This document shows positions 17,995 to 25,281 of a stretch of 64,000 nucleotides of DNA, piece after piece. The stretch lies in NCBI GenBank assembly GCA_041391665.1, contig JAWKNO010000003.1, forward strand, positions 558,001-622,000, given 5' to 3'. The DNA comes from Bacteroidia bacterium (GTDB lineage: Bacteria > Bacteroidota > Bacteroidia > J057). Every line of letters starts with the position of its first letter. Within the stretch, counting starts at the first letter, position 1. The translations under genes were made by a program, and so were the position numbers. A model generated the notes under the pieces. The model saw only the letters and a list, made by a program, of their open reading frames with translations, was not told where the DNA came from and did not search any database.

Positions 17995-18215
17995 TGGTTG
18001 AACATTTTCCTGTTTTCCACAAACATTTCATACTGCTCATCGGACATAGTAGGGGCCGTCAATAAAAATCGCTGAAAAGCAGAAATATCCTCATGTGGTT
18101 TTTCTTTTTCAAGAATACCTTTCGCATCTACCAGCAGCCTGGCGATCTGATTAACCGGTAATTGTCTGATAATTTCAATTACCTGCTCGTATGCTATTTT
18201 TATTTTCAATTCCAT
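17979..18215 (-). CDS. VapB-type antitoxin partner of vapC
   Basis: 78 residues, helical: MELKIKIAYEQVIEIIRQLP, then NQIARLLVDAKGILEKEK, then a tail rich in aromatic residues (AFQRFLLTAP, YEMFVENRKMFNQWRKK). The N-terminus is typical of antitoxins that sit directly before PIN toxins in Bacteroidota and cyanobacteria. It overlaps vapC by 16 nt. TAATTTTG at 18279-18272 on this strand may be its -7 box. Confidence 0.8.
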   Translation of the reverse strand: MELKIKIAYEQVIEIIRQLPVNQIARLLVDAKGILEKEKPHEDISAFQRFLLTAPTMSDEQYEMFVENRKMFNQWRKK

Positions 18216-18371
18216 CTTTAAGTTTTGTTAGCATCTATGAGCTTAAATTTCTCAAAATTTACGAGGTTTTCCAAAATTACTTCTGATAGCCTCTATTGAT
18301 TCCTCCGCGCCCCCACGCAGCATTCCTCCCCTTCCTTCCGTCATAGGAGAAAATCCTAATTCTCCAAAACC

Positions 18372-19040
18372 ATGAACAAGCTAACCTTTATTTCTCTGTT
18401 CGCACTTCTGACTTTTGCTGCCTGTAAAGTGGCGCCGGTTGTACCTGACCCGGCAGAAAACAAAGACGCCGTCAATTTTGCCGCACCCGCAGTAGGGCAA
18501 AAATCCCTTTTCCTCCACTACACCACCACCTGCCAGCAGCTCAATAAAGATTTTGTATTTACCGGCGATACCCTCATCCTTGAAGTCATCGAAAAAAGCG
18601 GCCAAATCCACCTCCGTGAATCACTTACCCCCACCTCTCCCATGTATGTGAGCGGCGCTTTTCAACAACCCATAGAATACTCCCTGACCAGCGCCGGTGA
18701 TTATGCGCTCATCCCCGACCGGTGGAACTCTGCACTGTTTTATTTTTATGGAAATGATACCCTGAGGCTCAATTACCCGACCGATGTCACGCTTGTCCAG
18801 AACGACTGCAAGCTCATGCTTTCCGGCGATCCCTTCATCGGTGATGAGGTGGGTTTTGTCAAATCTTTTGCGTTTGGCGACATCCGGCAAACCGACAAAA
18901 CCGTCGTTTCCTGTATTCCTGTCATGCTTCAGCTCGATGCCTACCTCATCAGCGACGCCCGGCATCTCTACATGAGCCACACCGTCATCGACGATATGGG
19001 CCCCAACCATGCTAAGGTGCAAGGATGGGTTGGGATATAA
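18372..19040 (+). CDS. Lipoprotein of unknown function
   Basis: 222 residues. The signal MNKLTFISLFALLTFAAC ends with a lipobox whose Cys is residue 18. The mature part is beta-rich with three further Cys (TTCQQL, QNDCKLML, VSCIPV) that could form disulfides. No family recognised. Its last 32 nt lie inside the longest open frame of the next gene, but that gene probably starts downstream of it. Confidence 0.75.
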   Translation: MNKLTFISLFALLTFAACKVAPVVPDPAENKDAVNFAAPAVGQKSLFLHYTTTCQQLNKDFVFTGDTLILEVIEKSGQIHLRESLTPTSPMYVSGAFQQPIEYSLTSAGDYALIPDRWNSALFYFYGNDTLRLNYPTDVTLVQNDCKLMLSGDPFIGDEVGFVKSFAFGDIRQTDKTVVSCIPVMLQLDAYLISDARHLYMSHTVIDDMGPNHAKVQGWVGI

Positions 19041-19058
19041 GGAAATTTCGTATCTTTG
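19030..19058 (+). promoter_or_regulatory. Bacteroidota-type promoter of ygiQ
   Basis: TTG at 19030-19032 and TATCTTTG at 19051-19058, with an 18-nt spacer, fit the -33/-7 consensus TTG/TAnnTTTG. The transcript would begin within a few bases of the GTG proposed as start of ygiQ. Confidence 0.5.
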
Positions 19059-19062
19059 TGAT

Positions 19063-20901
19063 GTGGAAAAACAGCGACCGATTACCGACTGGTTGCCCAT
19101 CACTGCGAAGGAAGTTCAGCAACGCGGATGGGAAGAACTGGATGTCATTTTGATATCCGGTGATGCATATGTAGATCATCCTGCCTTTGGCCCGGCGGTC
19201 ATCGGCCGTATCCTCGAACATGCGGGGTATCGCGTGGCGATCATTCCCCAACCCAACTGGCAGGACGACCTCCGCGACTTCAAAAAATTTGGGCGCCCAA
19301 GGCTGTTTTTTGGCGTTTCCTCCGGCTGTATGGATTCGATGGTCAATCACTACACCGCCAATAAACGCCGCCGATCCACAGACGCTTATACTCCCGGTGG
19401 AGAAGCGGGCTTTCGCCCCGACTACGCCGTCAATGTCTATACCCGTATCCTTAAACAGCTCTATCCCGATGTGCCGGTGCTGATCGGTGGCATTGAGGCT
19501 TCGCTGAGAAGGGTTTCTCATTACGATTATTGGGCAGATAAACTGTTTCCCTCCATCCTCGAAACCAGCGGCGCCGATATGCTGGTCTATGGCATGGGGG
19601 AACAACCGCTCAATGAAATCATGAAATTGCTGGCAAAAGGGGTTCCATTCAACTCCCTGAGAACCATTCCCCAGACCGCTTTTCTGGCTGAATCGGCAGA
19701 TAAAGTACCCAAAAACAAAAACTGGACCGACGTCGAAATCGCCTCGCACGAAACCTGTCTGGAAGACAAAATCCGCTACGCCGCCAATTTTAAAATCATC
19801 GAGCAGGAGTCCAACAAAGTGCAGGCGCGGCGCATTCTTCAGGGGATAGGCGAAAAAATGCTGGTGGTCAATCCGCCCTATCCGCCGATGGTGGAAAACG
19901 AAATTGACGCTTCGTTTGACCTTCCATTTACCCGCCAGCCACACCCCAAATACAACAAACGCGGCACCATCCCGGCCTATGAGATGATCCGCTTTTCGAT
20001 CAATATGCACCGCGGATGTTTTGGCGGATGCAGTTTCTGTACGATCTCAGCGCATCAGGGCAAGTTTATCGCTTCGCGCTCGAAAGAGTCCATCATGAAA
20101 GAGGTGGATGCAGTGACGAAAATGCCCGACTTCAAGGGCTATATCAGCGACCTGGGCGGCCCTTCGGCCAATATGTACAAGATGAAAGGCAAGGTACAGG
20201 AAATCTGCGACCGTTGCAGCAGTCCGTCTTGTATTCATCCTGTGGTTTGCCACAACCTCGACACGAGCCATAAGCCCCTGACCGAAATCTATAAAGAAGC
20301 GGCGGCACACCCTAAGGTGAAAAAAGCATTTGTCGGCAGTGGAATTCGTTATGACTTGTTGACCAAATCCTACAACAAGCAGGGCGACGCGGACGATATC
20401 GAGGACTACATGCAGCAACTGGTAAAAAACCATATTTCAGGCCGGCTGAAAGTCGCGCCGGAGCATACCTCCGACGATACGCTGCATATCATGCGGAAAC
20501 CGCCGTTTAAACATTTTCACGAGTTTAAGAAAAACTACGACCGCATTAATGAGGAGAACGATATGGAGCAGCCCTTGATTCCGTATTTTATCTCCAGTCA
20601 TCCCGGTTGCAAGGAACAGGACATGGCCAATCTGGCTGCTGAGACCAAAGACATGGGTTTCCGGCTGGAGCAGGTACAGGGATTTACCCCGACGCCGATG
20701 ACCGTTGCGGAAGTGATTTATTATACAGGCGTACACCCCTATACCCTGAAGCCCATTTACACCGCCAAAACCGAGGAAGAAAAACGCAACCAGCATTTAT
20801 TTTTCTTCTGGTACAAACCCGAAAACCAGGCCAAAATCAAGGACAAACTCCTACGGCTTGACAGGCGCGACCTGGCGGAGAGATTGGTGGGGAAGAAGTA
20901 A
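19063..20901 (+). CDS. ygiQ: YgiQ family radical SAM protein
   Basis: 612 residues from GTG 19063, which gives the family-typical N-terminus (EKQRPITDWLPITAKEV). An ATG 18 codons upstream is open but overlaps the lipoprotein gene and the promoter. The radical SAM cluster motif is CFGGCSFCTISAHQG (CxxxCxxC, about residues 327-334). A second Cys group CDRCSSPSCIHPVVC follows near residue 385. The N-terminal domain (GWEELDVILISGDAYVDHPA) is the B12-binding-like UPF0313 domain. Family members occur widely, and the substrate is not settled to my knowledge. Confidence 0.93.
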   Translation: MEKQRPITDWLPITAKEVQQRGWEELDVILISGDAYVDHPAFGPAVIGRILEHAGYRVAIIPQPNWQDDLRDFKKFGRPRLFFGVSSGCMDSMVNHYTANKRRRSTDAYTPGGEAGFRPDYAVNVYTRILKQLYPDVPVLIGGIEASLRRVSHYDYWADKLFPSILETSGADMLVYGMGEQPLNEIMKLLAKGVPFNSLRTIPQTAFLAESADKVPKNKNWTDVEIASHETCLEDKIRYAANFKIIEQESNKVQARRILQGIGEKMLVVNPPYPPMVENEIDASFDLPFTRQPHPKYNKRGTIPAYEMIRFSINMHRGCFGGCSFCTISAHQGKFIASRSKESIMKEVDAVTKMPDFKGYISDLGGPSANMYKMKGKVQEICDRCSSPSCIHPVVCHNLDTSHKPLTEIYKEAAAHPKVKKAFVGSGIRYDLLTKSYNKQGDADDIEDYMQQLVKNHISGRLKVAPEHTSDDTLHIMRKPPFKHFHEFKKNYDRINEENDMEQPLIPYFISSHPGCKEQDMANLAAETKDMGFRLEQVQGFTPTPMTVAEVIYYTGVHPYTLKPIYTAKTEEEKRNQHLFFFWYKPENQAKIKDKLLRLDRRDLAERLVGKK

Positions 20902-20971
20902 GGGGAATAGAAACAGAGAATCTTTGTGCCTGATGTGTTTTATGCTAAACCTTACAGAAAAACCACAGAGG

Positions 20972-21295
20972 TCACCGCACCAAGGTTTCGTTGATAACGG
21001 ATTTCACCTCTTTGATTTCAGGCTGGGAGAGACGGCCCAGTTTTTTGATAATTCGCTGCTTATCAACTGTTCTGACCTGATCAATCACTATCCAGCCGAT
21101 TTTGTTTTCGTGTTTGAACTCTATTCTGGTGGGATATTTTTTTGATTGTGTTGTCATTGGAGCAATGATAATAGTCCGGAGATATTTGTTCATCTCATCC
21201 GGAGAAATTATGACATAGGGGCGTGTTTTTTTGATCTCGCTTCCCACTGTCGGATCAAGATTGACCAGCACAATTTCGTATTGCTTCAAATCCAT
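20972..21295 (-). CDS. mazF: MazF/PemK family endoribonuclease toxin
   Basis: 107 residues. MDLKQYEIVLVNLDPTVGSE, IKKTRPYVIISPDEMN and IIIAPMTTQSKKYPTRIEF are the conserved MazF strands, including the catalytic Arg and Thr of the RPYVIIS/PMTT segments. The toxin cuts mRNA at short sites. Its start overlaps the tail of a broken antitoxin frame (21286-21375). The toxin itself looks intact at 107 residues, so either another antitoxin restrains it or it is silent. Confidence 0.9.
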   Translation of the reverse strand: MDLKQYEIVLVNLDPTVGSEIKKTRPYVIISPDEMNKYLRTIIIAPMTTQSKKYPTRIEFKHENKIGWIVIDQVRTVDKQRIIKKLGRLSQPEIKEVKSVINETLVR

Positions 21296-21414
21296 TCGTC
21301 AAAATTTTCATCTTCAAACACCTCATCCATCAATAGCTGATCTGCCCCCTCGTCATGCATTTCCTCAAAAGCTTCTTACCAGGATTTGCGACCTGATTTT
21401 TTCTTTGCCAGACA
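21286..21414 (-). pseudogene. Interrupted MazE-like antitoxin
   Basis: Read on the minus strand, the frame is SGRKSW, stop (TAA 21378-21376), EAFEEMHDEGADQLLMDEVF, then EDENFDEWI and a stop overlapping the mazF start. The second part is the toxin-binding tail of a MazE-type antitoxin (W-x-EAF-x-x-M then an acidic patch). The TAA stands where a Glu codon (GAA) would continue the helix. Upstream of LAKKKSGRKSW the sequence belongs to a dispersed repeat (21391-21447), so the DNA-binding half is missing. Confidence 0.6.
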
Positions 21415-21447
21415 GTTGTGATCTCGGGGGGAAGTGAGGATATTGGA
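21391..21447. repeat. Dispersed intergenic repeat, copy 1
   Basis: About 57 bp matching 24958-25013: ACCTG then TTTTTCT, CGCCA-like, CAGTTGTGAT, TCGGGGG and GGATATT in the same order and spacing. It lies at the broken 5' end of the antitoxin frame. Confidence 0.5.
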
Positions 21448-21470
21448 CTCAGTCAATAAGGACATAAACG

Positions 21471-21502
21471 CTACGCGTAGCGTTTATATGGATGTTGGCA
21501 GC
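21471..21502 (+). repeat. Hairpin and left boundary of the cassette array
   Basis: ATAAACGCTACGCGTAGCGT plus TTAT is a perfect 24-bp palindrome, followed by ATGGATG and the core GTTGGCAGC (21494-21502). The core is the exact complement of GCTGCCAAC at the far end of the first cassette (22232-22240). It may be a truncated attC or an attI-like site; no second core is seen to its left. Confidence 0.5.
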
Positions 21503-21547
21503 AATAAAACAGAGCCCTACGACAATGATAAATTATAACTTGATTTA

Positions 21548-22225
21548 ATGGATTGGAGATATAATACGATATGGTTTGACCATATTGACCAAAACAATAT
21601 TTTTCACTGTGATTATAAGGATAATCGAGTGACAAAAACTGATTTTGATAAAGTTGAGTATGCCAAGACTTTTCACTTTAAGCATAAAGGATTGGCATTT
21701 GACCAGTTACCGCAATCGGATAGACTTCTATACTTGGAGATGAATTGGGCAAATTTCAAGGATTTAAGCGGTATTGAGAAATTTAATAATTTAAAAAGGT
21801 TGGAGTTGCATTATTGTCTTAAACTTGCGAATGATAAAGGGATTTCCTCACTAAAAGACTCGTTGGAATTTTTGCATATTAATCAATCCAAAAAATTTAT
21901 TCCAACTCCAGAACTATTTGAACTTAAGAATTTAAAAGTATTATGCTTAAATGTATGTGCGCCACTTGACAATCTAAAATTTCTTAGCAATTTCCCCAAA
22001 CTGATTGATTTTAGATTTGTAGATACAAAAATTCTTGATGGAGACTTAACTCCGATTATTGAACATCCAACAATTAGGACAGTAGGATTCTTAAATAAAA
22101 GACATTATAATTTAACAGATAAAGAATTGAATGCTAAACTTGATTTAAAATCCTCTGTAGATTATAAGGAATTCGTTTATAGAGATGAAGATAAACATAG
22201 GACATATAAATACAAATATGAATAA
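21548..22225 (+). CDS. Leucine-rich-repeat-like protein, cassette 1
   Basis: 225 residues, cytoplasmic (no signal). Several LRR-like units are visible: LLYLEMNWANFKDLSGIEKF, NNLKRLELHYCLKLANDKGI, LEFLHINQSKK, LKNLKVLCLNVCAPLDNLKF. The last 50 residues are charged. The codon use is much more AT-rich than that of the genes left of 20900. It is the only gene in the first integron-like cassette (21495-22359) and has no promoter of its own that I can see. Function unknown. Confidence 0.78.
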   Translation: MDWRYNTIWFDHIDQNNIFHCDYKDNRVTKTDFDKVEYAKTFHFKHKGLAFDQLPQSDRLLYLEMNWANFKDLSGIEKFNNLKRLELHYCLKLANDKGISSLKDSLEFLHINQSKKFIPTPELFELKNLKVLCLNVCAPLDNLKFLSNFPKLIDFRFVDTKILDGDLTPIIEHPTIRTVGFLNKRHYNLTDKELNAKLDLKSSVDYKEFVYRDEDKHRTYKYKYE

Positions 22226-22231
22226 ATTACT

Positions 22232-22367
22232 GCTGCCAACACATGGTATAGTGCATGCGGGTTTCAGTGGTTTGCGAGAGTTTGTGGCTCGTAAAAAAGG
22301 TTAGTGTAAACTGATAGGAAAGTGCTTCGTAATCCCGCACGACACCATACCATAAAACGTTAGGTGT
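22232..22367 (+). other. attC-like recombination site 1 (136 bp)
   Basis: Begins with the R''-like core GCTGCCAAC and ends with the R'-like core GTTAGGTGT; the cassette junction would be G22359/T22360. The arms ATGGTATAGTGCATGCGGG and CCCGCACGACACCATACCAT pair with a few bulges, giving the long imperfect hairpin typical of attC sites. The R'' core matches the start of its own cassette (21494) and the R' core matches the end of the next cassette (23694), as expected of integrated cassettes. Confidence 0.65.
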
Positions 22368-22380
22368 AATAAAAACGAAT

Positions 22381-23688
22381 ATGAGAATTAAGATTTTGAC
22401 AACTTTAATATTGATAGGCTTGACAGTTTGCGGTAATGCTCAAGACGGTTTTGGGTCAATGGCATTTGATGGAAAAGTCTACCGTGGGATAGTTGAGAAC
22501 ATAGATAAAGCAGATTCGGTTTATGGAATGAGTTTGTGGTATTCACAAGACGAGCCTTTGGCTCAACTTGCCAAATTTAATAATCTCACATATTTAAATT
22601 TAGGAGGACAAAAGCCGTTGCCTCTTGATTCAATATTCCAATACATACAAAACACTAAAATTGAACATCTAATGATGTATAAGTGTGAGGTCTCTCAAAT
22701 AAATAAGAATATATCTTATCTAAAAGGGTTGAATAAAATCTCCTTATCCAATAATCTTGTAAAAGACTCGCTCAGTTTTATTAATCTTGGATCGTTACCC
22801 AATTTAGAATTTCTAGATATCAGGCGAAATGACATTCAAACAATCCCAAATACATTTTGCAATCTCGTGAATCTAAGATACCTGCAAATTTCAGGAAACA
22901 AGCTAAGCGAACTACCAGACTCGTTTGGCCGTTTAAATCAATTAGAAGAGTTGCAAATATGGTCAAATGATTTGCAGGTATTGCCAGAGTCTTTCGGTAA
23001 TCTGAGTAAGCTTAAGGTGGTTTCATTCGCATACAACAAAAGATTTGAACTATCTAAAAACGTTCAAGTTCTAAGCCGTTTGCCAAATTTAAAAGAGCTA
23101 AATCTTTTAAGCACTGGCCTTACAAGTATACCGTCAAACATAAATCAAATATCTAGTTTAGAAATATTAGACATTGGCAATAATCCAAAGTTAGAATTAA
23201 CCCAAGCTTTTGAATCACTATCAAATTGTAGAACATTAAAGCATTTAGGTTTAGGTGTATTGGACATCCGCAGCCTCCCAGAATCATTTAAGCAATTGGA
23301 TCAGATTGAAAGTATCGACTTAGATGCAAATAGGTCAATGAACTTTGAAAAAGTTTTCTCAACTATTTCTAAAACTGCCAAAATAAAGTCAATATCAATG
23401 TCTATGTGCGAATTAAGGCAAATACCCATTTCGATTTTAAAATTGAAATATCTTGAAGAATTATCAATTCGTCAGAATTCTTTTGATTTAGCTAACGAAA
23501 TAGCTGTATTATCTAAGATTAAACATCTAAGGAAAATAAACGCATCATTTAATCAAGCCTTTAACGTCACTGAAGAATTTAAAAACTTAAGTCACCTTGA
23601 AGAGTTGGTTATTCAAGGTGTTAAATTAAGTGATCAGGATTTGATAAGATTGCAATCATATCTCCCCAAAACCAAAATTATAAATTGA
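22381..23688 (+). CDS. Secreted leucine-rich-repeat protein, cassette 2
   Basis: 435 residues. The signal peptide MRIKILTTLILIGLTVCGNA is cleaved near AQ. At least ten LRR units follow with the LxxLxxLxLxxNxL pattern, for example LPNLEFLDIRRNDIQTIPNT, LVNLRYLQISGNKLSELPDS and LEELQIWSNDLQVLPESF. The protein is predicted periplasmic or surface-exposed and to bind other proteins. AT-rich like its neighbours. It fills the second cassette (22360-23756). No type IX sorting tail seen. Confidence 0.85.
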   Translation: MRIKILTTLILIGLTVCGNAQDGFGSMAFDGKVYRGIVENIDKADSVYGMSLWYSQDEPLAQLAKFNNLTYLNLGGQKPLPLDSIFQYIQNTKIEHLMMYKCEVSQINKNISYLKGLNKISLSNNLVKDSLSFINLGSLPNLEFLDIRRNDIQTIPNTFCNLVNLRYLQISGNKLSELPDSFGRLNQLEELQIWSNDLQVLPESFGNLSKLKVVSFAYNKRFELSKNVQVLSRLPNLKELNLLSTGLTSIPSNINQISSLEILDIGNNPKLELTQAFESLSNCRTLKHLGLGVLDIRSLPESFKQLDQIESIDLDANRSMNFEKVFSTISKTAKIKSISMSMCELRQIPISILKLKYLEELSIRQNSFDLANEIAVLSKIKHLRKINASFNQAFNVTEEFKNLSHLEELVIQGVKLSDQDLIRLQSYLPKTKIIN

Positions 23689-23693
23689 ATAAA

Positions 23694-23764
23694 ACACCTA
23701 ACACTATATATGAAATCATAGCACCCTGCGGGATGCTACGCTTCATATATTAAACGTTGCCCAC
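23694..23764 (+). other. attC-like recombination site 2 (71 bp)
   Basis: R''-like ACACCTAAC (23694-23702) is the exact complement of GTTAGGTGT at the start of the same cassette. The hairpin ATATATGAAATCATAGCA / TGCTACGCTTCATATAT has an unpaired centre and a CCCTGCGGGA loop. The right core is GTTGCCCAC, with the junction at G23756/T23757. Confidence 0.65.
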
Positions 23765-23777
23765 AATATTTTCCAAA

Positions 23778-24179
23778 ATGTTTTTATTGACAGAAGACAA
23801 ATTAAGCATTGGACAAGAAACTGTTGTTGACAGTTTTCCGGCCTCTATTGACAAAGGAGTAGTTTTTGAAGATGATGGACAAACCGGATATTTTTATGCA
23901 ATTGAGAAATCAGACGCAACAGCTTTAATGATTCTGGACGCTGTACATGTTTATGACGTTGCATCTGTAGTCCATAAAAATGTGCCATCTGAAATAAAAA
24001 TATTCTGGACAGATGATCTTTCTAAATCTGCTTTGATCATCAACGACTATTGTCATGCAATTATAGATTTTAAAAATGAAATTGGACTTTGTAGAAATGG
24101 ATTTCCAGAAAGTAAAAATTGGACCAGGCGACAAAGAAAACTGACGGACAAAGAAGTTGAACAATTCTTCAGAGAATGA
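23778..24179 (+). CDS. DUF2251-like protein, cassette 3
   Basis: 133 residues from the ATG at 23778; a TTG at the cassette junction is open but unlikely. The motifs GVVFEDDGQTGYFYAIE, ILDAVHVYDV, PSEIKIFW and ALIINDYCHAIIDF fit DUF2251, a small family often carried in mobile or immunity-like contexts. Cytoplasmic. Its stop overlaps the start of the next gene by 4 nt. Molecular function unknown. Confidence 0.75.
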   Translation: MFLLTEDKLSIGQETVVDSFPASIDKGVVFEDDGQTGYFYAIEKSDATALMILDAVHVYDVASVVHKNVPSEIKIFWTDDLSKSALIINDYCHAIIDFKNEIGLCRNGFPESKNWTRRQRKLTDKEVEQFFRE

Positions 24180-24685
24180 AAAAACTGTGCACAGCATTAT
24201 GCTTCTTTAATGCTGATGTTCAGAATAGGGATAAAGTTTGTTCTATGACACTCCATGACAGAGAAATAATTTTCATTTTATACTCGACAGAGAGAAATTG
24301 GGCAGATGACTTACCCAAGTCAAACTGGCTATGCATCCTCGTAGACAACGGACAACCGCGGAACTATGTTGCTGAAGTAATTTCAAAAATCATCAACAAT
24401 GACGTTTGCTGGGTTTCTACTGTTGGACAGGCTTGTGAACGAAATCACGACTTGATTGACGAGGAGATTGTGTACAGACAATTGGACATTGAAGACTTGT
24501 ATTTACCGAAACACGATATAATGACCACCTGGCATCATGACTTTGATGAAGGAGTTTGGTTCTCAATTTTTGCGGCCAATGATGAAGACATTTTGATTGA
24601 CAAAGTCGTAATTCTCGACATGACAGAAGGACAAGAAAAGGAAAGAATTGAAAACCTGCTTGAGAAGTACAATGTGATGAGATAG
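24176..24685 (+). CDS. DUF7684-like protein, cassette 3
   Basis: 169 residues, cytoplasmic. NWLCILVDNGQPRNYVAEVI, then NDVCWVSTVGQACERNHDLIDEE, recall the family I know as DUF7684 (a conserved C-W-V-x-x-x-G-x-x-C-E-x-x-H-D core). Translationally coupled to the DUF2251-like gene, so the two probably act together. The expected right attC core (GTGGGCAAC) is not present after it; a MITE-like element starts 28 nt downstream. Confidence 0.7.
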   Translation: MKKLCTALCFFNADVQNRDKVCSMTLHDREIIFILYSTERNWADDLPKSNWLCILVDNGQPRNYVAEVISKIINNDVCWVSTVGQACERNHDLIDEEIVYRQLDIEDLYLPKHDIMTTWHHDFDEGVWFSIFAANDEDILIDKVVILDMTEGQEKERIENLLEKYNVMR

Positions 24686-24712
24686 GAATTTTGCCAGGGC
24701 AAAATACCGATA

Positions 24713-24905
24713 CAAAATTATAAATCGGGATATAGGGACTTTTGGGAAGGAGTAGAGAAACCACAATGACCACAAGGCCCGCACTAAGTTCAGGAAGGAC
24801 TTTTCATCGTGATCTAAGTGGTTTTCTTTGTATCCTTGTTGCCTTCTTTGTGTATCTGCCTATGCAGATGGTTCTATTCTATGTCCTAATAAATTTATAA
24901 TTCCG
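24713..24905. repeat. MITE-like element, copy B (193 bp, divergent)
   Basis: The left end CAAAATTATAAATCGGGA and the right end TCCTAATAAATTTATAATTC plus CG are imperfect inverted repeats matching the terminal sequences of the elements at 9112 and 26698. The interior is diverged but keeps words such as GTATCCTTGTTGCCTTCTTT and TATGCAGATGG. Noncoding. Confidence 0.55.
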
Positions 24906-24957
24906 TCGGCAAAAATCACCAAAACCTCTACCGCTACAGCCTTGTGTGATATTATAT

Positions 24958-25013
24958 ACCTGCCTTTTTCTCCGCCAAATAGTTGTGATTTCGGGGGAAA
25001 GGAAGGATATTCG
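24958..25013. repeat. Dispersed intergenic repeat, copy 2
   Basis: Matches 21391-21447 (ACCTGCCTTTTTCTCCGCCA, AATAGTTGTGATTTCGGGGG). A fainter trace, CGCCAGGCAGTTATGA, is seen at 27024. It lies between MITE-like copy B and a small ORF. Confidence 0.5.
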
Positions 25014-25059
25014 GAAGTGTCAAGAAGGGCATGTTAGGAACAAAAAACGACAACGAATA

Positions 25060-25251
25060 ATGAAAACAATACTGACATTTATTGTAGTGACGGTAGCAGC
25101 TTTAGTTTTCGGAAAGGCAGAAATTTCAACTAAGTTCCAACAGACGAATTCAATGAAACTTACCCCTCATTGGCGGAGGCTAAGAAATCATGGCAATCAA
25201 ACTGAGCGTTTCAATGAACTTCATCAAAACAGACATTTCAAAAATAAATAA
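25060..25251 (+). CDS. Small exported peptide or remnant, 63 residues
   Basis: MKTILTFIVVTVAALVFGKA is a good signal peptide. The 43 residues after it are basic and His/Asn-rich with no family resemblance. The frame could be real or the front of a larger gene whose rest was lost by frameshift, since the other frame stays open for a short stretch. It lies between a repeat and the DUF1016 gene; the gap from 24685 to 25282 otherwise holds only repeats. Confidence 0.35.
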   Translation: MKTILTFIVVTVAALVFGKAEISTKFQQTNSMKLTPHWRRLRNHGNQTERFNELHQNRHFKNK

Positions 25252-25281
25252 TTGCCACTTTTAAACCGTGGGGTTTAAACT

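Noticed and set aside
21495..24685. An integron integrase
   Set aside because: No tyrosine recombinase frame with the R-H-R-Y pattern was recognised anywhere in the window, so the array is called integron-like only.
24946..25059. Upstream part of the frame before the 63-residue peptide
   Set aside because: It runs through the dispersed repeat at 24958-25013 and lacks a signal; the ATG at 25060 is more plausible.
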